A stretch of 64,000 nucleotides of DNA from Henckelia pumila (Eukaryota; Streptophyta; Magnoliopsida; Lamiales; Gesneriaceae). The notes under the pieces were generated by a model. The model made no database searches. It had not been told where the DNA came from and saw only the letters and a list, made by a program, of their open reading frames with translations. The stretch lies in the NCBI RefSeq assembly GCF_033568475.1, contig NC_133123.1, positions 155,821,753-155,885,752 of the forward strand, in the 5' to 3' direction. Numbering within the stretch: position 1 is the stretch's first letter; each line of letters starts with the position of its first letter. Below, one piece after another: positions 46,496-59,870 of the stretch. Made by a program: the position numbers and the translations under genes.

Positions 46496-46806
46496 AAATT
46501 GCTTTTTTAGTCCTGTATGTTTGTCACTTTGCGATTTTAGTCCTTTATATTTTCAGATTTCAGTTTTAGTCCGCTATCTTTATTTTTTGACAATTTTAGT
46601 CCTTTTTTCCCACGAGGTGCTGATGTGGCAGCAATTCAGAGCTGATGTGGAGCTGATGTGTACAGTGCCACGTAAGAATTTTAGAATGAAAAGGATCGAA
46701 ATTGTAAAAAATCGGAACATGTAAAACTAAAACTGAAATATGAAAACATAGAGGACCAAAATCGCAAAGTAACAAATATACAGGACCAAATTTGCAGTTT
46801 TCCCTA
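46496..46806. mobile_element. MITE, TTTAGTCC/GTTTGTCACTTTG family, copy 2
   Basis: Left arm TGTATGTTTGTCACTTTGCG and right arm CGCAAAGTAACAAATATACA are inverted partners; TTTTAGTCC words continue inward in both arms. The core has GCTGATGTGG repeats. Related to 36110-36430. Confidence 0.8.
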
Positions 46807-46846
46807 AAAAAAAATTTGAAAGCCTCACAACACAATGTGCTATTCA

Positions 46847-47440
46847 TAGGAATGACAGCGGGGCGGGTTTCGGCAAACTCGAGACCCCCCCTCCTCGTGA
46901 ACTCGGCGGGTCCAATCCGAGTTAGACCCGTTGGACACGCCAATTTTATATAATTTAAATTTTATTAAATAAAAAATTTAAATAAGTTAAAAAATTAACA
47001 AAAAATCATTAAATTTATTTTCCAAATTTAAATTAACAATTTATGACAAAAAATATTTTCACAAGTTAAAATGTATTATTTTTTTATTTAATTAATAATT
47101 AAGAACTAAAAATATTTTATAATAATATATTTTCATATTAAAATATCATTATATATTAAAATCATTTCAACCCAAAAATATTATTAACTCAAATTATGAA
47201 TAAATTATTGATTATTTAATATAAAAATATATTTGTATATTATTAATATATACATACATATATATTTTATATTTATATATTAATATATATATTTTTGGCA
47301 AGGCGGGTCCGGGGCGGATCCTGCCAAACCCGGGACCCACCTCGAACCCGCATATGGACCCGCTTGGCTGGGTCTAGACCCGCCCCGCCAGACCGGGTTC
47401 GATGCGGGGCCGGGTTTAGACCCGACCAATGTCATCCCTA
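46847..47440. mobile_element. hAT-type MITE with GGCGGGTxx-rich ends, 594 bp
   Basis: Ends TAGGAATGACAGCGGGGC and (reverse complement of the right end) TAGGGATGACATTGGTCG form short inverted repeats. The GC-rich arms repeat GGGTCxAGACCCG-like words and the core is AT-rich. Flanks GCTATTCA and GCTTTTTA could be a decayed 8-bp duplication. Confidence 0.7.
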
Positions 47441-47795
47441 GCTTTTTATAAAAGACAGCAGAGGATTCGGACCCTACTTTTGACAGAAAAATAATGTTTT
47501 TTATGTCATATAAGCATACATTAGAATTAATATTTTTATCATAAAAACTAAAAATTTTCACATAAAAATAATACTTTTAATTAAAAAAGAAATATTTTTT
47601 AATGTCAATTAACACACAGTGGAATTAATACTTTTAAGAGAAAAAATAATACTTTTGAACAAAGAAGTAATATTTTTAAAATAAAAATGTACTTTTTATT
47701 TTAAATATGAATACGTTAGTTAGAAGTAATATTTTTCACATAAAAACTAATATTTTTTTTTTCATAAAATCTAATAATTTTGAAAGGAAAAGTAA
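47441..47795. other. AT-rich spacer, no gene seen
   Basis: Repeated AGTAATATTTTT-like words; no gene. Confidence 0.5.
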
Positions 47796-47799
47796 TATA

Positions 47800-48480
47800 C
47801 TACATCTTTTGGGTCTGAAAATACAAGCAATTTTGATTTTGATGATAACAAAACTTGTTATCGTGTTTCTAAATATTTACTTCAGTTTTTAGTTGATAGA
47901 TCACAAATTGGAAGTTCTAAGGTATTGCAATATAATTTTAGCACAACATAGTTTCTAGCGCAACTGTTTATTTCAAGAATATCTCACAACTCCTTGATCC
48001 AATCGACCACCCACCAAAACAGTTGAATAGCTAACGCAAATATCTACAAGTCATACTTCAGACCAGTTCGGATGTTATTTAATTAGGTCAAATTGTTTGA
48101 AAGACATGTTCTAATTTAATGGCCATATCTCTCAAATCTTTCATCAAAATGAAATGATTCAGTATGCTATTGAAAGCAAAGAACGTGATCTACAAATAAT
48201 CTTCACAAGTCAAAATTTGAATCGGGACTTAAGAAGCTGAAAAATAGCATTCAAGTTTCTGGTTCGGTAGTCAAATTCAATTGAACTGAATTTCTGGCAC
48301 AGCTGAGTGTTTGGAGCATATATCTCTCGTACGAACTCAAAATCAAATAATTGTTGATTCTATTGAAAGCTAATACAAAGGGCTAAAACTTTTATGGTCA
48401 TACCTTTGCTCAAATATCAATGAATCATGTTCAATTTGATCCAGTTTCCTCAACTTATCTAGTTTTCTCAACTGATCCAG
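47800..48480 (+). mobile_element. Truncated copia-type LTR fragment
   Basis: TTGGGTCTGAAAATACAAGC, then ATTTTGATGATAACAAAAC, is the characteristic beginning of SIRE/Maximus-type copia LTRs. The fragment continues in balanced, non-coding sequence and is cut at 48484 by the next repeat. No second LTR. Confidence 0.5.
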
Positions 48481-48483
48481 CTT

Positions 48484-48660
48484 AAGGATGACAATTTTCT
48501 GAACGGGTTCGGGACTCCTTGAGAAAAACCCAAAACATAATGAGTTTGGGAATCTTTTTGGGTATGAGTTTGAGTTCGGAGATTTTTTAAAATCTCCTAA
48601 GTATAATGGGAACGGGTATGGGATGTTATCCCTAACCCCAAACCCGCCAAGATGATGATG

Positions 48661-48703
<43 letters not shown>

Positions 48704-48994
48704 TAAAAATAATAATAATAATAATAATAATAGTAGTAGTCGTCCTCTTGAAGTGTAATTTTTTTATTTATTGAAGTTTTTTAAATCTATGAAATAAGTA
48801 TAAATTATACTAAACATAAAATTAAAATAGTAGTATTTATTAGTTTGTATTATTTTTATGAATTATATATAATGCATTCGCTTATGATAACATAATTTTT
48901 ATAATATAAAATATTATTTGAACTTCATTTATATACTTAGAATTATAAATAAACTATTAAAATTAAACATGTATATTTATTATTTATTTGAAAA

Positions 48995-49026
<32 letters not shown>

Positions 49027-49365
49027 ATTCTTACTAAATTCTGACATGTAATATTCTATTTTTTAAAAAAATGATTTTGATTGGTAGTGATATTTTTTAT
49101 TTAAGATACTGTAATTAATTATAAATTTTTTTAAGTCCCCGCGGTTTGGGTATGGAGACGAGGATTAAGTCACCGCGGAGACGGGGATGGGGAATCTTCG
49201 ATTAAAAATAAAGTGATATTTTTTATTTAAGATATTGTAATTAATTATAAAATTTTATTTAAGTTCCCGCGGGTTCGGGTATGGAGACGAGGATTAAGTC
49301 ACCGCGGAGATGGGGATGGGGAATCCGCGATTAAAAATAACGGAGAATAAAGGCGAGAAATGGGA
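48484..49365. repeat. hAT-like MITE block with (AAT)n tract, left flank of the ClpB array
   Basis: Starts GGATGACAATTTTCTGAACG, has GGGAACGGGTATGGGATG and an (AAT/ATG)n tract (48655-48732), then two copies of a GGTATGGAGACGAGGATTAA, GGGGATGGGGAATC segment. The same block, without the extreme left end, recurs inside every unit of the array to the right. Confidence 0.7.
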
Positions 49366-49368
49366 TGA

Positions 49369-50350
49369 GAAATTTGATCAGGAGATTTCTCCCCAGTAGG
49401 AGAATTCACCTGATCTCCATCGTTCTTAATGGTGTACGCCAACTCCTCGGCATCATCTGAATATATCAATTATCACGGTGGAATTTTCAACCATTTCTTC
49501 GTGTAGTAGCATGTTGGAGAGGTGGGATACAATATTATCTTCCACCCATCTCCTGATAGATCTCACACCATAAACATGAAACCAAGAAATAAATACATGA
49601 TTAGAATTTGCGAGTTTAGGAACCGATAAAATATAATTGTTCTTTTACTCACATGATCATAGCTTTTTTTTTTTAACTATGAAATTTAGTGAAGGTTTGT
49701 TCACTTCCAACTTAATGTGTTTATCAGCTAGGCGATTTGAAATGTCTCTCTATTGGAGGTGACACACATTACTCAGTTGATAAGCCGAAAGAGGCTGGAA
49801 CACCACTATCTTTGTGAGTCTATTAAGCAACTCAGATTTGAAGTGCTTTCTCACCTGAAATATGGGTAAAATTTTACACGTCATTAAATATGAAGAACCA
49901 AACAAATATTTAAATATTTCACCTAAAAATAGATTACCTCTTTCATCACCTCTACCATGGTCTCATTGCCCAGTGATCCATTTAAAATTATGTTGGCCCC
50001 AAAATTTCATGTCATTATTATAATCGTATTTGCGAAGTCTACACCTCGTTCTTTACTGTCAGTTAGTTGTCCCTAGTCTAACACCTGAAGCAAAATGTTA
50101 AACACAGCAGGGTGTCCTTTATCTACTTCATCTAGAAGAACCAAACAATACGGTCATTCTTTACACACAAGAATGATAAGAAATCGCAATCATAAATCAA
50201 TCATAAATTTGAAACAAACTAAATGATTTTCACTTACCCTGGAGGAGCTCCTATCAGTCGAGAAACAAAGTATTTCTCCATATATTCTGACATATCAATT
50301 CGGACCATTAAACTATTGTCATCGAACAGCTGTTCTTCCAGAGCTTTGGC
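49369..50350 (-). pseudogene. ClpB/HSP101-like C-terminal exons in unit 1
   Basis: Read on the minus strand from the right: [18 protein letters not shown] and SRLIGAPPG (NBD2 after Walker A); LVLLDEVDKG-like and FNILLQVLD pieces (Walker B region); a sensor/arginine-finger piece with KSELLNRLTKIVVF-like sequence; then VYGVRSIRRWVEDKIVSHL and MVENSTVI, the C-terminal domain. Spacers between blocks have intron-like borders. Each block has stops or shifts. Known ClpB/HSP101 proteins are ATP-driven disaggregases; this copy is not functional. Confidence 0.75.
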
Positions 50351-50436
50351 TGCTATCCCTAACCCCAAACTCGTCCCGATATCTATTCGGACCATTAAAC
50401 TATGGGGATGCTATCCATAACCCCAAATCCGCCCCG

Positions 50437-50518
<82 letters not shown>
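50437..50518. repeat. (AAT)n microsatellite in unit 1
   Basis: Uninterrupted AAT triplets; the same site in other units carries tracts of different length (57470-57548, 59179-59284, very short in unit 4). Confidence 0.95.
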
Positions 50519-50519
<1 letters not shown>

Positions 50520-51525
50520 CGTCTTCTTAAAGTGTAATTTTTTTATTTATTAAAATTTTTTAAATCTTGAAATAAGTATAAATTATACTAAAATTAAAAT
50601 AGTAGTATTTATTAGTTTGTATTATTTTTATGAATTACATATAATGTATTCGCTTATGATAACATAATTTTTATAATATAAAATATTATTTGAACTTCAT
50701 TAAATTACTAAGAATTATAAATAAACTATTAAAATTAAGCATGTATATTTATTATTTATTTGAAAAATATTTTAAATATATATATAATTCTTACTAATTT
50801 CTGATATGTAATATTCTATTTTTAAAAAAACAATTTTGATTGATAGTGATATTTTTTATTTAAGATATTTTAATTAATTATAAAATTTTATTTAAGTTCC
50901 CGCATGTTCTGGTATGGATACGAGGAGTAAGTCACCGCGGAGACGGGGATGTGGAATTCTCGATTAAAAATAAGAGTGATATTTTTTATTTAAGATATTT
51001 TAATTAATTATAAAATTTTATATAAGTCCTCGCGGGTTATGGGTATGGAGACGAGGATTAAGTCGCCTCGTAGACGGGGATGGGAATTTTCGATTTAAAA
51101 TAACGGAGAATAAAGGCGGGGAATGAGATAAGCAACTTGATCTGGAGATTTCTTCCCAGTGGGAGCATTCACCTGATCTCCATCGTTCTTAATGGTGCGC
51201 GCCAACTCCTTGGCATTATCTGAATATATCAATTATCACAGTGGAATTTTCAACCATTTCTCCGTGTAGTAGCATGTTGGTTGGATAAGTGGGATACAAT
51301 CTTATCTTCCACACATCTCCTGATATATCTCACACCATAAACCTGAAACCAAGAAATAAATACATGATCAGAATTTGCGAGTTTAGGAACCGATAAAATA
51401 TAATTGTTCTTTTACTCACATGATCATAGCTTTTTTAACTATGAAATTTAGTGTATGTTCGTTCACTTCCAACTTAATGTGCTTATCGGCTAGGCGATTT
51501 GAAATATTTCTCTATTGGAGGTGAC

Positions 51526-52866
51526 TGACCGGCTAAATCGGTATGAATAAATTCTACTGGCAAGCGTACCAGGTCAAGTAATAGTAAAGTGGACATAGAG
51601 TCCAAGTATCGATCCCACAGAGACTGTTGTCAATTCTCAAGAATTAATTATTTTTCTTAATCTAGACAAAATCATAAAAAGCAATTTGATTTAAATAAAA
51701 TAAGAAAATAAAATAAAAATTGCTTAAAAAATAAGAATAAAAATAACTAAAGATAAAAATAATTAAAACGAGACAACCAAGACACACGTAGGTACCGAAC
51801 AAATCATGTAACATGTAGTTGATTCAGGACTCAGATTTAATCTTAATTCATGAAAATTCTCCTAATTTGTTCAAAGGACTATTTCTAGAACAATCAAACC
51901 TATTCAAATATTGATGAACTAATCTTTCGTAATTCTTATCAAATTTGAATGCATTAAATATTTGTGAAAATTCAGTTTACACCCAAACTGCACACTGAAA
52001 CCGAATTCTATTTCTAGTCGGTTTTACAATATGTTGATTATCAAAGTGATCAAAATCGAAACCTCCTCTATTGACTTGGAATCAATTAACATGCAAGCAA
52101 ACAGTTGATCAGACTATTCACAAGACAAATATAAATATGACAATCAATAAAATAAAATCAACTCTGAAAAATCTCAAACAAACATCCAAGTTTTCTACAT
52201 GAATTTGTTCGGACCAATCACGTCGTCTTGGTTGAAAATAAACTACTCAATAATTGAAAACAATAATTCAAAAATAAAAATAAGAAGAAGAAAATAAAAG
52301 AGAAATCTTCTCTCCCAGGCCTTGTAGCCGCCTCCCTTGCGTTGTCTGCATTCTGGAGCTTCGGAACCCCTAAAAATATGTTATATCTTGTATATATATG
52401 GTCCGGAATGCCTACCAGTTAATTTCTTCTCAAAACAAGGATTTTTCGGAACACATATGACCCCGGAACACGGACGCGCGCGCGCATAAATAAAAAACAG
52501 AAGTCTGAACATGCAACTCGCGCGCGCAGTACAAATTTTCTGCGCCGAGCGACGATTTTCAGAAATTCATATATCAAGATCTAGCCGTCGGATCGAGTTG
52601 AAATTTGGACAGCAGCTTCAAAACAGCTTGAAATTTAATTTGACTTGTGGAAATCGGATTTATATCTATATAAAATTAAATTTGATTTTTTGAACAAGCT
52701 GCTCCGTAATTCACTCTTCAACAATTCATTTTCCAACAAAATTAACCCGGGGAGTGAAATACACATACATGCACTAAAAAACATAAAAACACATAAAAAT
52801 AATATGAATGCACACAAAATAGACATAAACCTATCACGAAATAATGCATACAAAATGCACTTATCA
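51526..52866 (-). repeat. 3' LTR of the gag-only element (left)
   Basis: 1341 bases, closely similar to 55270-56651. On the minus strand it starts TGATAAGTGCATTTTG and ends TTAGCCGGTCA. It lacks the long GC-rich hairpin of the other LTR. Confidence 0.93.
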
Positions 52867-52886
52867 GCACCCCCATACTTAAACCT
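52867..52886 (-). promoter_or_regulatory. Polypurine tract of the gag-only element
   Basis: On the minus strand GGTTTAAGTATGGGGGTGC immediately precedes the 3' LTR, the normal site of the polypurine tract. Confidence 0.7.
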
Positions 52887-52899
52887 TGCTCGCCCTCGA

Positions 52900-54200
52900 G
52901 CAAGACATACCAAAAAAAATATGCAAACAACGACATAAGTAAGAATGAATCATGAACAACATAGCCTCCGATAAATCCAACTTCAAAAATTAAAAACCAA
53001 AAACTTCTGATTGTTCACAATACACTGTCAGTTTAACGTAAACGTGTGTGTGCCATGTCATTCCAGTTTTATGCAACTTCAAAAGAATATGTTCTAAGAA
53101 TGCTTAGCGACCTATGACAATTCAATGCAAGTATCACAATCCAGCACTCCATCATCTCAACAATCCCAAACAAAAACATGCAATTCTTGAGATTAATTAC
53201 GTACCTTCGGATTTTGCATCCGGTATTTTTAATAAGCCCCAATAATTACCAGCAAACTTAGCTATAACTAAGATAGGATTCGAATTTCAATCCCCTCGTC
53301 TATAGCCCGGATGGAGCATCAATCTCATTTAACCCGCAAACTTAGCTAGAAAGATTAGGATTTCAATCATTGTCCAAGCCCAGATGGAATTATTATTTTA
53401 AATTTTCAAAATTTTTAACCCCATGAGATCCGCATACTTAGTCAAGAACAGAGATTAGGATTTCAATCTCTGCTCGTAACCTGGATGGAGTTTATTTAAT
53501 TTTCAACAAAAGTTTTTTCAAAAATTTTATAGGTACGCTTAAGATCATACATGCAATGTCTAACAACTATCAAGAATCCAAAGACACTATCATGATCAAC
53601 AAACATCTATTGTCGTGCAATGGTCAAACAAACACGAACATCATCAATTACATCGCTACATTACACCAGTCTAACATGCGTGCTTAAAAATATTCACGAT
53701 TCAACCAACAGCTTCTCATGTTCAATAAAAAGCAAAATTTTCTCAAAAGAATTTTTTTTTCACAACTCTATCATCATCGGCCCACATTCATCATTCTACT
53801 TATTCACACAACACAAACGGAAAACAAAATGATATGCATGATTATGAACTATATGCAATAAACTAGACCAAATGAATGCAAACAACAACACAAACAAAAC
53901 TAATCTACCCCCCATACTTATCCAAAGCATTGCCCTCAATGCTTTAGAACAATGAACCGAATGCAAAACAAACACACAATGAAAACAAAAATAACACTCC
54001 CCTGGTTGCGCATTCGTCCTATTCATTTTCCTCTTCGGCATCATCTTTTGGGATGACAATAGCAGACGGGATACATCAGTCAGGCACGACAAACTGGCAT
54101 GAAAAAGAACAAAAATCAAATAGAAATAAACAAAAACCAAAAATTAAACTAAAAAATCAAGGGAAAGAATACTGGGTTGCCTCCCAGTAAGCGCTAAGTT
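52900..54200. other. Non-coding internal part of the gag-only element
   Basis: About 1.3 kb without a real frame. Around 53235-53480 three diverged repeats of a block with AACTTAGCTAG, AGATTAGGATTTCAATC and CCxGGATGGAG occur at about 80-base spacing. Confidence 0.6.
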
Positions 54201-54206
54201 TATAGT

Positions 54207-55142
54207 CTACAACCCGACTATGCAGAAGCAACCATCAAAGAGCGGCTGCCGCCCATAGTAAGAATCATACGACTCTACGTATGGGTCTTGATTTTCTAAG
54301 CCCTCAAGCTTGGCGTGATATTGACATGGAAAGCTTGTCGGTCCAGCAATACTAGGTATGAATTTTTTCTTTTGGAAGGAGACTCCGAATCTAGGCTGAA
54401 GCTCATAGAGGATGGAATATGCTGGAGGTGGCGTCAATGGCAAGAAAGAATCTTCTAACGGTGTACATGGAACGACCATTGATGAGGTAAAATATGTAGC
54501 CTTGTATGTTTCTTCCTCCTCCAAGTCCACTATTGGCTCTTCTTCACAAGAAAATTCCTCAAAAATTATTTCTTCATGCGCTGGCTCAGTTACTTCACTA
54601 TCTTGGTAGATCTCCAAATTTGGTTCTCTAAGAAGCGCAATCTGTTCATCCAAAAGACTCAAAGACTTGATACGGCTTTCTAAGAATTGATTTGTCTCTG
54701 TCTGTTGCCGCAAAAGATTCTCCAACTAAGCCACATGATCCTCAAAATACCCTACATACTCTTCTTGACGCTCCGGTGGTTGGTTCGAAAAATTTTTAGA
54801 GTCGATATTTGGAGGATATTGGTGACTCCAACCCTACAGTGAAGGATCACAATGCCAATGGTAGTCGAAATCTGCCATATCATTTAACATGTGAATCACA
54901 CTGTTTTCATCTCTGCTGAACAAGTGACTGCCAGTGGCCAAAGCTCCATAATCTATCCAACGTCTTGTTAGCTCATCCAAACCACCATAAAAAATTTGAA
55001 CTAGAGTGTAGTTCGAAAAATCATGACATATAAACCTGTTAGCCAAATCATTGAATCTCCCCCAAGCAGCATAGAAGGGCTCCGAGTATTGTTGGCCAAA
55101 CCTTGTGAACACCTGTCGATGATCCATCTCCAAGTACCTCAC
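54207..55142 (-). pseudogene. Gag-like frame of the gag-only element, two in-frame stops
   Basis: One frame of about 311 codons. The first part (55142-54837) reads MDHRQVFTRFGQQYSEPFYA, WGRFNDLANRF, LVQIFYGGLDELTRRWIDYG and IHMLNDMADFDYHW. That is the pattern of plant Athila/Tat gag proteins (short aromatic blocks, FYxGL, TRxxID). The second part (54725-54207) is acidic, with a heptad-like N-terminus (LLRQQTETNQFLESRIKSL). A TAG at about 54834 and another just before 54725 interrupt the same frame. Both could be CAG-to-TAG changes. No zinc knuckle or enzyme domain is visible. Confidence 0.75.
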
Positions 55143-55245
55143 AAGTAAGAAAAAAAATAATTAAAAATTAAAAATAAAAAAATAATGCAAGAAAAAAAAA
55201 TGTCTAGTCTCAAGCAAATAATATATCCTAATATTAACTGAACAG

Positions 55246-55263
55246 TCCCCGGCAGCGGCGCCA
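55246..55263 (-). promoter_or_regulatory. Primer-binding site (tRNA-Asp type)
   Basis: Reverse complement TGGCGCCGCTGCCGGGGA, six bases from the 5' LTR, is the sequence plant gypsy elements of the Athila/Tat type use to pair with tRNA-Asp. Confidence 0.88.
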
Positions 55264-55269
55264 AAAACT

Positions 55270-56651
55270 TGACCGGCTAAATCGGTATGAATAAATTATA
55301 CTGGCAAGCGTACCAGGTCAAGTATTAGTAAAGTGGACAGAGAGTCCAAGTATCGATCCCACAGAGACTATTGTCAATTCTCAAAATTTATTATTTTACT
55401 TAATCTAGACAAAATCATAAAAAGCAATTTGATTTAAATAAAATAAGAAAATAAAATAAAAACTGCTTAAAAAATAAGAATAAAAATAACTAAAGATAAA
55501 AATAATTAAAACGAGACAATCAAGACACACGTAGGTACCGAACAAATCATGTAACATGTAGTCGATTCAGGACTCAGATTTAATCTTAATTCACGGAAAT
55601 TATCCTAATTTGTTCAAAGGACTATTTCTAGAACAATCAAACCTATTCAAATATTGATGAACTGATCTTTTGTAATTTTAATCAAATTTGAATGCATTAA
55701 ATATTTGTGAAAATTCAGTTTACACCCAAACCGCACACTGAAACTGAATTCTATTTCTTGTCGGTTTTACAATATGTTGATTATCAAAGTGATCAAAATC
55801 GAAACCTCCTCTATCGACTTGGAATCAATTAACATGCAAGGAAATAGTTGATCAGACTATTCACAAGACAAATATAAATCTGACAATCAATAAAATAAAA
55901 TCAACTCTGAAAAATCCCAAACAAACATCCAAGTTTTCTACATGAATTTGTTCGGCCCAATCACGCCGTCTTTGTTGAAAATAAACTACTTAATAATTGA
56001 AAACAATAATTCAAAAATAAAAATAAGAAGAAGAAAATAAAAGAAAAGAAAAATCTTCTCTCACAAGCCTTGTAGCTGCCTCCCTTGAGTTGTATGCGTT
56101 CTGGAACTTCGGAACCCCCAAAAATATGTTATATCTTGTATATATATGGTCCGGAACGCCTACCAGTTAATTTCCTCTCAAAACAAGGATTTTTCGGAAC
56201 ACATATGACCCCGTAACACGCGCGCACGCGTGGCATAGGCCTCGCGCGCGCGCTATGCCACGCGTGCGCGCTTAAGTAAAAAACAGAGGTCTGAACATGC
56301 AACTCGCGCGCAGTACAAATTTTTTGTGCCGAGCGACGATTTTCAAAAATTCATATCTCAAGATCTAGCCGTCGGATCGAGCTGAAATTTAAACAAAAGC
56401 TTTAAAACATCTTGAACTTTAATCTGACAGGTGGAGATCGGATTTAGACCTTTCTAAAATTAAATTTGATTTTTTGAACAAAGCTGCTCCGTAATTCACT
56501 CTTCAACAATTCATTTTCTTACAAAATTAACCCGGGGAGTGAAATACACACACATGCATTAAAAAACATAAAAACACATAAAAATAATATGAATGCACAC
56601 AAAATAAACATAAACATATCACGAAATAATGCATACAAAATGCACTTATCA
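55270..56651 (-). repeat. 5' LTR of the gag-only element (right)
   Basis: 1382 bases, near-identical to the left LTR apart from substitutions and an extra GC-rich palindrome at 56220-56271. Confidence 0.93.
56220..56271. repeat. GC-rich perfect hairpin in one LTR
   Basis: GCGCGCACGCGTGGCATAG is followed after 14 bases by its exact reverse complement CTATGCCACGCGTGCGCGC. The partner LTR has only a short GCGCGCGCGC run here. Confidence 0.9.
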
Positions 56652-57089
56652 GTGACACACATTACTCAGTTGATAAGCTGAAAGAGGCTCGAACACCACT
56701 ATCTTTGTGAGTCTATTAAGCAACTCAGATTTGAAGTGTTTTCTCACCTGAAATATGAGTAAAATTTTACACGTCATTAAATATGAAGAACCAAACAAAT
56801 AACTAAATATTTCACCTAAAAATAGATTACCTCTTTCATCACCTCTTCCATGGTCTCATTGCCCAATGATTCTTTTAAAATTATGTTGGCCCCAAAATTT
56901 CATGTCATTATTATAATCGTATTTGTGAAGTCAACACATCGTTCTTTACTGTCAGTTAGTCGTCCGTAGTCTAAGACTTGAAGCAAAATGTTAAACTCAA
57001 CAGAGTGTCCTTTACCTACTTCATCAAGAAGAACCAAACAATACGATCATTCTTTACACACAAGAATGATAAGAAATCGCAATCATAAA

Positions 57090-57365
57090 GAAATCATAAA
57101 TTTTAAACAAACTAAATGATTTTCATTTGCCTTGGAGGAGCTCCTATCAGTCGAGAAACAAAGTGTTTCTCCATATATTCTGACATATCAATTCGGACCA
57201 TTAAACTATGGTTATCGAACAGCTGTTCTTCCAGAGCTTTGGCGAGGTCCATCTTGTCAACGCCCGTTGGACCGAAGAAAATGAAAGAGCCCGTTGGTTG
57301 TTGGGGTCTGCCAAGACCAGCTCTTCATCTCAAAACAGCCTCAGCAACAGCAGTAACGAGTTTGG
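57090..57365 (-). pseudogene. ClpB/HSP101-like NBD2 Walker A exon in unit 2
   Basis: Minus-strand reading gives [12 protein letters not shown], then [37 protein letters not shown] and [10 protein letters not shown]. The Walker A Gly-Lys pair is changed (GVDK for GVGK). Remaining exons of the unit lie to the left at about 56650-57060 and 51120-51520, separated by the inserted retrotransposon. Confidence 0.75.
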
Positions 57366-57468
57366 GGATCTTTTTGGGTATGAGTTCAGGTTCGAAGATT
57401 TTTAAAAATCTCCAATATATATTGGGGACGGGTATGGGGATGCTATTCCTAACCCCAAATTCGCCCCG

Positions 57469-57549
<81 letters not shown>

Positions 57550-58140
57550 GTCGTCGTCGTTTTCATCTTGATGTGTAATTTTTTTTATTTATTAAATTTT
57601 TTTAAATCTTGAAATAATTATAAATGATACTAAACTTAAAATTAAAATAGTAATATTTATTAGTTTGTATTATTTTTATGAATTATATATAATGTATTCG
57701 CTTATGATAACATAATTTTTATAATATAAAATATTATTTGAATTTAATTTATTTACTTAGAATTATAAATAAACTATTAAAATTAAGCATGTATATTTAT
57801 TATTTGTTTGAAAATATTTGAAATATATATAAAATTATTACTAAATTCTGATATGTAATTTTCTATTTAAAAAAAAACAATTTTGATTGATAGTCATATT
57901 TTTTATTTAATATATTGTAATTAATTATAAAATTTTATTTAAGTCCCCGAAGGTTCGGGTATGGATACGAGAATTAAGTCAGCGCGGAGACGGGGATGGA
58001 GAATACTGGATTAAAAATAAGAGTGATATTTTTTCATTAAGATATTTTAATTAATAAAATTCTATATAAGTCCCCACGGGTTCGGGTATGAAGACGAGGA
58101 TTAAGTCGCCGCGGAGACGGGGATGGGGAATCTTAGATTA

Positions 58141-59870
<1,730 letters not shown>

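Larger units (their letters stand above)
49366..51115. repeat. ClpB array unit 1 (short form)
   Basis: The left half holds decayed minus-strand ClpB exons (49369-50350). At CCAGAGCTTTGG the coding part is cut and passes into CTGCTATCCCTAACCCC and the (AAT)n tract (50437-50518), then two GACGAGGA-type segments. About 1.75 kb. Confidence 0.85.
51526..56651 (-). mobile_element. Gag-only LTR retrotransposon (TR-GAG-like), inserted in array unit 2
   Basis: Two LTRs (51526-52866 and 55270-56651) flank about 2.4 kb of internal DNA. GTGAC lies on both sides (51521-51525 and 56652-56656), a 5-bp target duplication. The primer-binding site sits beside the right LTR in reverse complement, so the element reads on the minus strand. 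The only coding part is a broken gag-like frame; no protease, reverse transcriptase or integrase is present. This fits a non-autonomous element mobilised by a relative, probably of the Athila/Tat group. Confidence 0.92.
51116..58140. repeat. ClpB array unit 2 (long form, split by a retrotransposon)
   Basis: Same layout as unit 1, but the ClpB part extends past CCAGAGCTTTGG for another 110 bases to CAGCAACAGCAGTAACGAG. The 5.1-kb element at 51526-56651 was inserted at GTGAC within the unit. The (AAT)n tract is at about 57470-57548. Without the insert the unit is about 1.9 kb. Confidence 0.85.
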
